From Erwinia aphidicola (GTDB lineage: Bacteria > Pseudomonadota > Gammaproteobacteria > Enterobacterales > Enterobacteriaceae), in NCBI RefSeq assembly GCF_014773485.1, contig NZ_JACXBP010000009.1, forward strand, positions 186,001 to 250,000: 64,000 nucleotides of DNA. The letters run 5' to 3'. The notes under the pieces are model-generated. The model searched no databases and was not told the origin of the DNA. It saw only the letters and a program-made list of their open reading frames with translations. Of this stretch, positions 8,912-18,545 are shown piece after piece. A program made the translations under genes and the position numbers. Each line of letters opens with the position of its first letter. Position 1 is the first letter of the stretch.

Positions 8912-9598
8912 ATGGATTTACCGACACTAAAAGTAGAGCGCTTATACCGGCAGATTTCTAACCTGCTGATTAACTGCATTAAGCAGGGACAGTTTCCGGC
9001 GGGCGCTATCCTGCCGCCGGAGCGGGAGCTGGCGAAGCAGCTCGGCGTCAGCCGCTCGTCGATCCGCGAAGCGCTGATTGCGCTGGAAATTACCGGCTGG
9101 GTGGAGATCCGCACCGGTAACGGGGTTTACGTCATGAACCCGCTGCCGCAGAGCGAGAGCGCCCCGGCAGAGGAGGAGTTCAGCCTCAAGGCGCTGATAC
9201 AGGCGCGCCAGGTGTATGAAGCGATGACCGCGGAACTGGCGGCGCGCAACGGCAGTGATGACCAGCGCGCAGAGTTGCAGGAGATCACCCAGGATCTCAT
9301 CCAGCTGCACGTGAATGACGACAAGTTTCTGCGCGAAGATAAGCGTTTCCACCTGCTGATTGCCGAGATGACCGGCAACGAGGTGCTGCGCGATATGATG
9401 GAATACCTGTGGAACAAGCGTAAAAGCTCGCGCTTTGTGCGCCTGGAGAGCCACTACGCCGAAAGTGATTTCCCGCGCGAGATGAATCAGGATCACGCCG
9501 ATATTGCCGCGGCGATTATCGCCCGCGATGCCCCGCAGGCGCGCGCCTGCATGGAGCGCCATTTACAGCACGTGTATGACCGGCTGTTTATTGAATAG
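8912..9598 (+). CDS. FadR-subfamily GntR regulator of the uxuA module
   Basis: A 228-residue regulator. An N-terminal winged helix-turn-helix (about 8-75) contains PPERELAKQLGVSRSSIREALIAL and GNGVYV. It is followed by an all-helical FCD ligand domain with the metal-type residues of this class (DKRFHLLIAEMTGN; DHADIAAAI). The ATG follows AGGAACAGG. Divergent orientation to the MFS-uxuA unit suggests it represses that unit and responds to a hexuronate or aldonate. It resembles UxuR/ExuR/LgoR in architecture but is not clearly any one of them. Confidence 0.85.
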   Translation: MDLPTLKVERLYRQISNLLINCIKQGQFPAGAILPPERELAKQLGVSRSSIREALIALEITGWVEIRTGNGVYVMNPLPQSESAPAEEEFSLKALIQARQVYEAMTAELAARNGSDDQRAELQEITQDLIQLHVNDDKFLREDKRFHLLIAEMTGNEVLRDMMEYLWNKRKSSRFVRLESHYAESDFPREMNQDHADIAAAIIARDAPQARACMERHLQHVYDRLFIE

Positions 9599-9608
9599 AT
9601 CGTGGTAG

Positions 9609-9628
9609 GGGTCGGGCATGCCCGACCC
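9609..9628. repeat. class A palindrome
   Basis: The perfect palindrome GGGTCGGGCATGCCCGACCC, preceded by GGTAGG, lies between the convergent ends of the regulator gene and yhhT. The identical core recurs at 38900 and 60490. Confidence 0.85.
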
Positions 9629-9635
9629 GCGTTGA

Positions 9636-10673
9636 TTACAGCGCTTTTCGTCCGTTACCCAGTAAAATCGCCAGCCTTCCGCCGCCCGGCGTGGTCTCCA
9701 TCAGGATCTTACACACGCTGGTTAGCGGCACCGACAGCAGCATGCCGATGGGGCCAAGCAGCCAGCCCCAGAAGATCAGCGATAGAAACACAATCAGGCT
9801 CGACAACCCCAGCCCGCGCCCCATCACGCGCGGCTCCAGCAGATTCCCCAGCAGCATATGAATGGCGATAAACAGCCCCGCCACCAGCCCGGCATCCAGC
9901 GGCGTATTGAGCAGCAGCGCCTGAAGCACCGGCGGAACTCCGGCTATCACCGGGCCGATATTAGGAATGAAGTTGAGCACAAAGGCCACCACGCCCCACA
10001 GCAGCGCAAACTTTACGCCGAGCGCCAGCAGCGCCAGCCACACCAGCACCCCGGTAAACAGGCTGATCAGGGTTTTCAACGCCAGATAGTGCGTCACGCC
10101 TTTTAGCGCCTTGTGCAGCCCGGCGATGCGGATCTGCGGATTGACCAGAGCATAGCGCAGCTTGTACGGCAGGTGGTGCACCTCAAACAGCATGAAAATC
10201 ACCGTCATCACCACCAGAATAACCTGCGCCATCGCCCCGGAGAACTGCCCAAGCATGGTCGTGGCGACGTCGACGATGGCGTTTGGATCCAGCCGCTGCG
10301 CCAGCGACTGCGCCGAAATATTAATGTGGAAGCGCCCGGCCAGATGCTGCACCACGGCCAGCTTCTGTTCCGCCTGCGCCTGGAGCTGCGGGTAAACCTC
10401 GCTGAACTCCTGCGCCGACCCGGCAATCATCAGACCGAGCAGCCCCAGCACAATAATAATCGCCACCGTCACCAGGCCGATCGCCAGCCCGCGCCGCACG
10501 CCGCGCCGCATCAGCCAGCTGACCATTGGGTTAAGCACGATGGCAAAGAACAACGCCAGTAAAAACGGCACGACGATCTCTGCGGACAGCTTAATCGCGC
10601 CGAGGATCACCATCAGCGTGGCCAGCTTCAGCAGGATATTCTGGCCGATCTTCTCCTGAAGTAAGGGTTTCAT
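9636..10673 (-). CDS. yhhT: AI-2E-family membrane protein YhhT
   Basis: A 345-residue inner-membrane protein of the AI-2E/PerM family with about eight hydrophobic segments. It matches E. coli YhhT in long blocks: LALFFAIVLNPMVSWLMRRG, MLFEVHHLPYKLRYAL, HKALKGVTHYLALKTL, GWLLGPIGMLLSVPLTSVCK and the C-terminal GGGRLAILLG. Family members export small molecules or act as ion antiporters, but the YhhT substrate is unknown. The ATG follows GGAGAACC. In E. coli it adjoins yhhS; here an ABC transporter operon intervenes. Confidence 0.92.
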   Translation of the reverse strand: MKPLLQEKIGQNILLKLATLMVILGAIKLSAEIVVPFLLALFFAIVLNPMVSWLMRRGVRRGLAIGLVTVAIIIVLGLLGLMIAGSAQEFSEVYPQLQAQAEQKLAVVQHLAGRFHINISAQSLAQRLDPNAIVDVATTMLGQFSGAMAQVILVVMTVIFMLFEVHHLPYKLRYALVNPQIRIAGLHKALKGVTHYLALKTLISLFTGVLVWLALLALGVKFALLWGVVAFVLNFIPNIGPVIAGVPPVLQALLLNTPLDAGLVAGLFIAIHMLLGNLLEPRVMGRGLGLSSLIVFLSLIFWGWLLGPIGMLLSVPLTSVCKILMETTPGGGRLAILLGNGRKAL

Positions 10674-10758
10674 TGGTTCTCCGTTTTAAGCGTATGCGCC
10701 AGCCATTGTAGCCCCTGAAACTGCGCCTCTGACGACTTTCGGAATGATCACCCCTGGC

Positions 10759-10832
10759 GGGCGCGGCATGCCACGCCCCTCCGGGTTTGGGGGGTACGCG
10801 GCTACTCCGTGGGGGGCGGGCATGCCCGCCCC
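10759..10832. repeat. pair of class A palindromes
   Basis: GGCGCGGCATGCCACGCC (10760-10777, one arm mismatch) and the perfect GGGGCGGGCATGCCCGCCCC (10813-10832) lie in the gap between yhhT and the ABC permease gene. The arm sequences differ from those of other copies but remain self-complementary. Confidence 0.78.
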
Positions 10833-10854
10833 GTGTTTTTCCCGACCGCGCTGG

Positions 10855-12510
10855 CTAACCGCGTTCGCGGTGCTGCATCATCGCCAGCGCGCTCAGCATC
10901 AGCAGCAGCCCGCTGAAAATGGCGATGCTGGCCATCGCCATTCCCTGACCGACGGAACCCTGCTCGAACTGACGCCAGATAAATATCGACACCGTCTGCA
11001 TCCCCGCCGGGGCCAGCAGCAGCGACGTCACCAGCTCGCGTGAGGCGATAGCAAATACCATCAGCATCGCCGCCAGCAGGCTGGGGAATACCAGTGGCAG
11101 CACGATATGGCGCAGCGCCTGCAGTGAACTGGCACCGTGAACCCGGGCGGCGGGTTCGAGGTTGCCGCCAAGCTGTTTCAGCGCGCTGCCAACGTAGCGC
11201 ACTGGCCACGGCAGCAGCAGGCAGCAGTAAGAGATCAGCAGAATCGCCCAGCTGTTATAGGGCGTGACTGGCCAGAACGGCTGGTTCCACAACAGGATCA
11301 GCCCGACGCCCACCACGACGCCGGGCAGCGCGGCGGGCAGCAGCGACAGCGCATCAATCACTGCCGCGCCGCGAATACGCCTGACCACCACCAGCCACGC
11401 GGCGAGAAAACCGAGCAGCCCGGTAATCAGCGCTGCGCCAAGCGCCAGCCCGAAGCTGGTGGAGAGCGCTGCCAGCGCATCGCCATGCTGGGCAAACAGC
11501 GCGCTGAAGTGCCGCAGGGTCAGGTTATCCCGCTGCATGCCGCCGGACAGCGTGGAGAGCAGAGCGGTCAGTAGCATCGAACTCATCGGCACCACTACCA
11601 CCAGTAGCGCCACCAGGCTGAACAGCGCGAGCACTGGCCAGCACCAGCCGCCGAGAGGTACACCGCTATTCTGTGCCGGTTTTCCGGTAATGCTGGTGAC
11701 CTCTTTACTGCCCACCAGCTTCTTCTGCAGGGCAAAAGCCGCCAGCGCCACCAGCACCAGCAGTAGCGACAGCAGCGACGAGCCGGGCAGGTCGATCGGC
11801 CAGTCCGCCAGCCGCTCCTCAATGCCGACCGTCAGCATCACCACTCCGGCACGCGATCCAAGCGCGGCGGGGACGCCGTACTCCTCGATGGCGAGAGTAA
11901 AGGCCAGCAGTACCCCGGCGGCCAGCGCGGGCAGCATCATCGGCAGGGTGACGTGCCAGAAGGCGCGCCGGGCGCTGGCCCCGTGTACGCGGGCGACAAT
12001 CGCCAGCTGCTGTCCGCTCGCCAGCAGGCTGCGCGACACGGCAAAGTAGACCACCGGGAAAATGTTCAGCGTCATCACCAGCGCAATGCCGCTCTGGCTG
12101 AACAGCAGATCGTTGAGATCGACGCCGATCAGCTGAGCCAGATAGCCGTTATATTGCAAAGCCAGCATCCAGCTCAGAGCAGCGATATAGGGCGGCGTCA
12201 GAAACGGGATCAGCAGCAGCAAATCCCACAGGCGCGCCAGCGGTAGGTTAAACAGCCCGCGCAGCGTGCCGAGCGGAATGCCGACCAGCGCACTGAGCAG
12301 CGCCACCGCCAGCCCGGTTTTCAGGGTTCCACCGAGCAGTGCGGGCAGCTGCGGATCGGCCAGCAGTGTGGGGATTGGGCTGAAGGCCCCGGCGAACGAG
12401 CCTTGTGCCAGCGCCGGAAACAGCGCCTGCAACAGGATAAACAGCAGCGGCAGAGCGACCAGCACCACCAGCAGCGCCACGGTGAGTAGCGGCAACAGAC
12501 GAGAATTCAT
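10855..12510 (-). CDS. ABC transporter permease, fused two-domain type
   Basis: A 551-residue membrane protein with two tandem permease domains (about 12-12 TM topology split near residue 275-290). Each half carries an EAA-like cytoplasmic loop: RVHGASARRAFWHVTLPMML in the first half and RVHGASSLQALRHIVLPLVF in the second. This is the FbpB/ThiP/PhnU2 class, importing ferric iron, thiamine or 2-aminoethylphosphonate. A longer in-frame start exists, but ATG at 12510 follows CAGGA at proper spacing and begins MNSRLLPLLTVALLVVLVAL, a good first helix. It is the last gene of the ATPase-binding protein-permease operon. Substrate undetermined. Confidence 0.88.
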   Translation of the reverse strand: MNSRLLPLLTVALLVVLVALPLLFILLQALFPALAQGSFAGAFSPIPTLLADPQLPALLGGTLKTGLAVALLSALVGIPLGTLRGLFNLPLARLWDLLLLIPFLTPPYIAALSWMLALQYNGYLAQLIGVDLNDLLFSQSGIALVMTLNIFPVVYFAVSRSLLASGQQLAIVARVHGASARRAFWHVTLPMMLPALAAGVLLAFTLAIEEYGVPAALGSRAGVVMLTVGIEERLADWPIDLPGSSLLSLLLVLVALAAFALQKKLVGSKEVTSITGKPAQNSGVPLGGWCWPVLALFSLVALLVVVVPMSSMLLTALLSTLSGGMQRDNLTLRHFSALFAQHGDALAALSTSFGLALGAALITGLLGFLAAWLVVVRRIRGAAVIDALSLLPAALPGVVVGVGLILLWNQPFWPVTPYNSWAILLISYCCLLLPWPVRYVGSALKQLGGNLEPAARVHGASSLQALRHIVLPLVFPSLLAAMLMVFAIASRELVTSLLLAPAGMQTVSIFIWRQFEQGSVGQGMAMASIAIFSGLLLMLSALAMMQHRERG

Positions 12511-12553
12511 TATGCAGATCCTGAGTGGTGGCGCAGGCGCGCCACCGCACGGC

Positions 12554-13528
12554 TTAAGGTTGGCTGAACAGCGTGCCAAAACGTTGCAGGACTCCAGCAC
12601 GGTCGGCGTTGCCGCCGCGCTGCGCGGGCAGGATTTTCAGGTCGCTGAGCAGCGGACGCTTAGCGCCAACGTCCGATCGCGCCGGCATCAGCCAGGCATC
12701 CGCCACCTTCTGCTGGCCTTCTGGCGACAGCACGTAGTCGATAAAGGCTTTGGCATCGGCCGCGTGCTGGCTGCTTTTCAGGATCATCATCGGGCGCGGG
12801 GCCACCACGGTGCCGCTGGCCGGGAAGATCACTTTAATCGCTTCACCGTCCTGAATGCTGTTATAGGAGACGTAATCCACCGCGCCGAACACTGCCGCTT
12901 TCGCACCCTGTAGCACCGGGGTCAGCGCCTGGGCGTTGGGCCCGGCAATGACCATACTGTTGGCTTTAAGCTGGCTGAACAGATCCCAGGCTTTGTCGCC
13001 CATGCTGTTTTGCAGGCCGATAAGCAGGTCGAGGGAGGCCCCTGACAGTGACGGATCTGGGGTGGTGACGCGCTCTTTAAAGGCGGGGCGGGTGAGATCC
13101 TGCCACTCTTTCGGCTCCGGGGTGCCGCTTTTGGTATTCCAGACGATGCCGAGCGCCGAGATCCCCTGCGCCACATAGCTGCCGGATTTAAATGCCGCTG
13201 GCACCTTCTCTGCGTTGGCGCTCTGATACGGCAGCAGCCAGTCGCGCTGCTGCAGCTCTTCGGCGGTATCCCACGAGGCGGAGATCAGAATGTCGGCCTG
13301 TGGGTTAGCCTGTTCGGCTTCCAGCCGTGCCATGACTTTACCTGTGGTGGCCTGGAAAATATTCACCTTCACCCCGGTCTGCTTTTCATACCCGGCGGCG
13401 AGGCTTTTCGCCAGTGAGCCCGGCCCGGCGGTATACACCGTCAGGGCGTTAGCATCGGTGATCATCATGCCAGAAGTCAGCATCATCGCGAAAAGTGCTC
13501 CTGTTTTCTTCAGTTTAAACAATGTCAT
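12554..13528 (-). CDS. ABC transporter periplasmic binding protein (Fe3+/phosphonate-type)
   Basis: A 324-residue secreted protein. The signal peptide (KKTGALFAMMLTSGMMITDANA) is followed by ALTVYTAGPGSLAKSLAAGYEKQTG, the start of family 1 solute-binding proteins (FbpA/PhnS-like). Mid-protein landmarks are ADILISASWDTAEELQQ, PDPSLSGAS and VDYVSYNSIQDGE. Near the end is SPEGQQKVADAWLMPARSD. ATG at 13528 overlaps the TGA of the ATPase gene (ATGA), showing translational coupling and fixing the start. Iron, aminoethylphosphonate or a related anion are all possible ligands. Confidence 0.88.
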   Translation of the reverse strand: MTLFKLKKTGALFAMMLTSGMMITDANALTVYTAGPGSLAKSLAAGYEKQTGVKVNIFQATTGKVMARLEAEQANPQADILISASWDTAEELQQRDWLLPYQSANAEKVPAAFKSGSYVAQGISALGIVWNTKSGTPEPKEWQDLTRPAFKERVTTPDPSLSGASLDLLIGLQNSMGDKAWDLFSQLKANSMVIAGPNAQALTPVLQGAKAAVFGAVDYVSYNSIQDGEAIKVIFPASGTVVAPRPMMILKSSQHAADAKAFIDYVLSPEGQQKVADAWLMPARSDVGAKRPLLSDLKILPAQRGGNADRAGVLQRFGTLFSQP

Positions 13529-14229
13529 GCAAGTTCCCCAGAGAGTGACGTAACGGTTTGAATGGCTGAAACGCTGCCCGCTGACAGCCAGACGATGCGG
13601 TCGGCAAGCATCTCTGCCTCGCCGCGATCGTGGGTGACGTACACGGCGGTGGTGCCGAGCTGGCGCAGCAGGCTGGCCATCTCCAGGCACAGCGACTCGC
13701 GCAGGTCACGGTCGAGGTTAGAGAGCGGCTCGTCGAACAGCAGAATTTTTGGCTCGGCGATAATCGCCCGCGCCAGCGCCACGCGCTGCTGCTGCCCGCC
13801 GGACAGGTCAGAGGGTTTACGCCGGGCGAAGTCCGCCAGGCCAACGCGCTGCAGCGCCGCCAGCACGCGCGCTTCACGTTCACGGGGGGGAACCTTGCGC
13901 ATCAGCAGCGGAAACGCGACGTTATGCGCCACGCTCATATGCGGCCACAGGGCGTAATCCTGAAAAACCATGCCGATATCGCGCTGTTCGGGAGGCGTAC
14001 TGAGCCGGGCACTGGCAATCAGGCGCTCGCCAAAATGCAGCGTGCCCTGCTGAGGCTGTAGCAGCCCGGCCAGCAGTTTCAGAAGGGTACTTTTGCCGCA
14101 GCCCGAGGGGCCGAGCAGGGCAACAATGCTGCCTGCTTCAATCCGCAGATCGTACTGGTTGAGCACCGTGTGCGCCCCGAAGGCATAGCCAATGCCTTCC
14201 AGCGTGACGGAAGTGGGGGAACGTGACAT
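13525..14229 (-). CDS. ABC transporter ATPase, short form
   Basis: A 234-residue nucleotide-binding subunit: Walker [10 protein letters not shown] (about 38-46), Q-loop VFQDYALWPH, signature LSGGQQQRVALARAI, Walker [13 protein letters not shown], and H-loop VTHDRGEAEML. It stops soon after the H-loop, so it lacks the C-terminal TOBE regulatory domain usual in FbpC/PotA/PhnT-type importers (about 340-370 residues). First gene of the operon: it overlaps the binding-protein gene by ATGA and stands divergent to yhhS. Confidence 0.9.
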   Translation of the reverse strand: MSRSPTSVTLEGIGYAFGAHTVLNQYDLRIEAGSIVALLGPSGCGKSTLLKLLAGLLQPQQGTLHFGERLIASARLSTPPEQRDIGMVFQDYALWPHMSVAHNVAFPLLMRKVPPREREARVLAALQRVGLADFARRKPSDLSGGQQQRVALARAIIAEPKILLFDEPLSNLDRDLRESLCLEMASLLRQLGTTAVYVTHDRGEAEMLADRIVWLSAGSVSAIQTVTSLSGELA

Positions 14230-14394
14230 TTTCTATCCTCTTTGGGACTTTGCGGGCGAGTATAGGGCGGCTATATGACGGATTTATGGCGGGTGATGAG
14301 GGGAATTCTCATCTTTGATAAAAACGTCCAGGGCTTTTAGTGGTTCAGGTATGATGGTATTTCATCCATTTTTACCCTGCGAGCAGTGATTTTC

Positions 14395-15588
14395 ATGTCT
14401 GAGCAGCCAGCCGAGGCCCCGGCATTAAGTGGCTTTCGTTTAAATCTGCGCATTATTTCCGTCGTGATGTTCAACTTTGCCAGCTATATGACCATCGGCC
14501 TGCCGCTGGCGGTGCTGCCGGGTTATGTCCACGATGTGATGGGCTACAGCGCCTTCTGGGCCGGGCTGGTGATCAGCCTGCAATATTTCGCCACCCTGCT
14601 GAGCCGCCCACATGCCGGACGCTACGCCGATCTGTGGGGGCCAAAGAAGGTGGTGATCCTCGGCCTTTGCGGCTGCCTGATCAGCGGGCTGTGCTACCTG
14701 CTGGCGGCGCTGGGCACGGGGGTTCCGCTGCTTAGCCTGCTGCTGCTGTGCCTGGGGCGCGTAGTGCTTGGCGTGGGCCAAAGTTTTGCCGGCACCGGCT
14801 CCACGCTGTGGGGGGTTGGGGTGGTGGGGTCGCTGCACATTGGCCGGGTGATTTCGTGGAACGGGATCTGCACTTACGGCGCGATGGCGCTGGGTGCGCC
14901 GCTCGGCGTGGCGATTTACCACTGGGGCGGCCTGCTGCTGCTGGCAGGGATCATTATCGCCATTGCGCTACTGGCGATCTCTCTTGCGCTGCCGCGAGCG
15001 AAAGTGAAAAACAGCAAGGGCAAGCATCTGCCGTTTCGCGCAGTACTGGGGCGCATCTGGGGCTTCGGCATGCTGCTGGCGATGGGGTCGGCGGGATTTG
15101 GTGTGATCGCCACCTTTATCACCCTGTTTTACCAGGCGAAAGGCTGGGAGGGGGCGGCCTTTGCCCTGACGCTGTTTAGCGCCGCGTTTGTGGGTACCCG
15201 CCTGCTGTTTCCTGATGCGATTACCCGCCACGGCGGGCTGAACGTGGCGCTGGTGTGCTTCGCGGTGGAGGCGCTCGGGCTGTTTATGGTGTGGGGCGCG
15301 TGGGAGCCGTGGCTGGCGAAGGTCGGTGCGCTGCTGACCGGGGCAGGCTTCTCGCTGGTGTTCCCGGCGATTGGCGTGGTGGCGGTGAAGGTGGTGCCGC
15401 CGCAGAATCAGGGTAGCGCGCTGGCAACCTATACGGCGTTTATGGACCTGGCGCTCGGCATTACCGGGCCGCTGGCCGGGTTGATTATGAGCTGGTACGG
15501 GGTGCCGGTAATTTATCTGCTGAGCGGGTTGCTGGTGTGCGTAGCGATGGTGGCGACGATAAGGTTGAAGGCTTCGATGTCGCGTTAG
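14395..15588 (+). CDS. yhhS: MFS transporter YhhS
   Basis: A 397-residue, 12-helix major facilitator matching E. coli YhhS closely: LRIISVVMFNFASYMTIGLPLAVLPGYVHDVMGYSAFWAGL, LLSRPHAGRYADLWGPKKVV, GQSFAGTGSTLWGVGVVG and the 'QGSALATYTAFMDLALG' segment. It is a predicted drug/metabolite exporter; E. coli studies link it to arabinose or herbicide tolerance, but the natural substrate is unknown. An in-frame GTG at 14386 exists; ATG at 14395 fits the E. coli N-terminus better. It converges on iolI across two hairpins. Confidence 0.93.
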   Translation: MSEQPAEAPALSGFRLNLRIISVVMFNFASYMTIGLPLAVLPGYVHDVMGYSAFWAGLVISLQYFATLLSRPHAGRYADLWGPKKVVILGLCGCLISGLCYLLAALGTGVPLLSLLLLCLGRVVLGVGQSFAGTGSTLWGVGVVGSLHIGRVISWNGICTYGAMALGAPLGVAIYHWGGLLLLAGIIIAIALLAISLALPRAKVKNSKGKHLPFRAVLGRIWGFGMLLAMGSAGFGVIATFITLFYQAKGWEGAAFALTLFSAAFVGTRLLFPDAITRHGGLNVALVCFAVEALGLFMVWGAWEPWLAKVGALLTGAGFSLVFPAIGVVAVKVVPPQNQGSALATYTAFMDLALGITGPLAGLIMSWYGVPVIYLLSGLLVCVAMVATIRLKASMSR

Positions 15589-15589
15589 C

Positions 15590-15655
15590 GGGCGGACCAG
15601 AACAGCGGCCCGCCCTGGATGACCCGTAGGGGCCGATCTTTTTTCCGATCGGCCC
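15590..15655. repeat. two T-loop hairpins between convergent yhhS and iolI
   Basis: GGGCGGACC/GGCCCGCCC (15590-15615, one mismatch) is followed by GTAGG and GGGCCGATC-T-rich loop-GATCGGCCC (15629-15655, perfect 9-bp stem). Probably acts as a two-way terminator. Confidence 0.72.
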
Positions 15656-15664
15656 GGGCGATCA

Positions 15665-16480
15665 TTAATCCTGCAGTAACGCAATGCTCTGGCGGATCTC
15701 GCGCTCAATGTCCGCCGCGCTCCAGCTGTCCATCACCGAGGCAAACGGCTCGAAGGCGTAAACCCCCTGGTAACCCAGCGCTTCCAGGCGCTGCACCTGC
15801 CACGCGCTTTTCAGCAGGTCGTCTTCACTCAGCATCAGGCGCTCTTCATCGGTCAGCTCATTCACCGGGCGGCCATCAATCACTCCGGAGAGGTGCACCA
15901 GGCCAATCTGCGACACAGCAATACCGGCGGCGAAATCCTGCTCCGCACCCTCAAACAGATGGTGATGGAAGGTATCCAGCACGATTTTAAACGGCACCTC
16001 GGCCTGTTGGATCAGGCTAATAGCCTGGCCGGCAGAGCGCAGTGAACTGACCGGGAACCCCAGCGGCTCAACCAGGCCATTGACGCCGTAGCGTGCAAAC
16101 AGCGGCGCCAGCTCGCGCAGCGCGGCTGCGGTATCCTCGGCCGAAATTCGCGTCCCGTCGTTGAGCGGGCACATTACCAGCGCTTTAGCACCAATCCCGC
16201 TGGCATCTTTCAGCAGCGATTCCGCCCGCGTCAGCAGGTCAGCGCTGATTTGGTTAAACGGATACAGCGCGTTGATGGTGACGATCTCTATGCCATATTT
16301 TTCGGCCAGGTCGCGCACCTGCTGATGTCTCATATTGTCGGTAACGCTGCCGCCCTTCATATCATTGCGCAGCTCAACCTTATGCAGGCCGAGTTTTTGC
16401 ACCAGCTGGAAAAACGCTTCAATGCTGAGCGCGGGGGCGATTTTACGGTTAATGCAAAAGCGGGTTGGATCAATAGCCAT
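15665..16480 (-). CDS. iolI: Inosose isomerase-like TIM-barrel protein (IolI family)
   Basis: A 271-residue xylose-isomerase-like TIM barrel. It begins FCINRKIAPALSIEAFFQLV, has KVELRNDM and NALYPFNQ, a glutamate in VEPLGFP, DTFHHHLFE with the metal-binding Asp/His, HLSGVIDG and a final FEPF. This fits sugar isomerases of the IolI group, which interconvert inososes so that inositol stereoisomers can enter the pathway. It is divergent from iolA across a 503-bp region with candidate IolR operators, so it belongs to the regulon. Exact activity is inferred from family and context. The ATG has AGGAG upstream. Confidence 0.8.
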   Translation of the reverse strand: MAIDPTRFCINRKIAPALSIEAFFQLVQKLGLHKVELRNDMKGGSVTDNMRHQQVRDLAEKYGIEIVTINALYPFNQISADLLTRAESLLKDASGIGAKALVMCPLNDGTRISAEDTAAALRELAPLFARYGVNGLVEPLGFPVSSLRSAGQAISLIQQAEVPFKIVLDTFHHHLFEGAEQDFAAGIAVSQIGLVHLSGVIDGRPVNELTDEERLMLSEDDLLKSAWQVQRLEALGYQGVYAFEPFASVMDSWSAADIEREIRQSIALLQD

Positions 16481-16575
16481 GAGATGGCTCCTGTTAAGTA
16501 GGGCGTATTCAAAAGGTTACCGCGCCAGCGCTATTGTCATGCCGGAGCCAGTCGCAGGTGCTGCATGGCCTACAA

Positions 16576-16621
16576 GAGAACATTTATTTCATGTTTAGTT
16601 AATAATGAAATTTAAATTTTT
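16576..16621. promoter_or_regulatory. candidate IolR operators upstream of iolI
   Basis: Two matches to TGAAA-N6-TTTCA lie here: GAGAACATTTATTTCA (16576-16591) and TGAAATTTAAATTTTT (16606-16621). They sit 96-141 bp before the iolI start. The motif is deduced from its recurrence in front of all iol units in this window. Confidence 0.5.
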
Positions 16622-16864
16622 AGATCCGTCTCGCAAAATTTCAATAATAGCGGTGTTCAGCAGCCTGTAACCCAGGGGAGTGCAGCTGTTTTAGCGCACA
16701 ATTATCCCGGGCTAACCGGGCGGTTCGAAAAACGGCGGTTCCGCACCGGGCGTGCGCTGCGGCGTTTTTTACTCAGGGCAATGAAGTGGGCGATCGATGC
16801 ACATCGGTTGGGCGTAAAAAATGCGATCCAGGCCGCTAAAAACGAATTTTCTAAAGTGAAATAT

Positions 16865-16882
16865 TTGAAAAATTTATTTCAA
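16865..16882. promoter_or_regulatory. candidate IolR operator at the iolA promoter
   Basis: TTGAAA-AATTTA-TTTCAA has perfect outer arms and is the best copy of the shared iol motif. It lies immediately upstream of a plausible -10 (TATACT), about 100 bp before iolA, where a bound RpiR-family repressor would block RNA polymerase. Confidence 0.6.
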
Positions 16883-16983
16883 TATTATACTGTCTCAACA
16901 CGAATCAGGGTTTTGCCCGGCGCGGCAGCGGAAAGACGTCAGACTGCCAGCAAGGGAACTTACTTCATCAAAGAGGCCAGCAC

Positions 16984-18489
<1,506 letters not shown>

Positions 18490-18495
18490 TAAAAC

Positions 18496-18515
18496 GGGCG
18501 AGGCGTGCCTCGCCC
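18496..18515. repeat. class A palindrome between iolA and iolB
   Basis: GGGCGAGGCGTGCCTCGCCC followed by CCTACG. The core reads GCGTGC instead of GCATGC, the only core variant seen. It lies within the iolAB transcript, 6 bp after the iolA stop and about 30 bp before iolB. Confidence 0.8.
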
Positions 18516-18545
18516 CTACGCTTGCCCACAGAACAAGGAGACAGA

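Larger units (their letters stand above)
16481..16983. other. iolI-iolA divergent regulatory region
   Basis: This 503-bp non-coding region is AT-rich near both genes and GC-rich in the middle. It carries candidate IolR sites at 16576-16591, 16606-16621 and 16865-16882, and a possible iolA -10 (TATACT, 16886-16891). A 68-codon plus-strand frame from 16781 covers the promoter and looks spurious. Confidence 0.6.

Noticed and set aside
10799..12049. Long open frames antisense to the ABC permease gene (e.g. 11264-12049 on the plus strand)
   Set aside because: Composition is typical of antisense of GC-rich membrane protein genes; no domain, and the minus-strand gene is clear.
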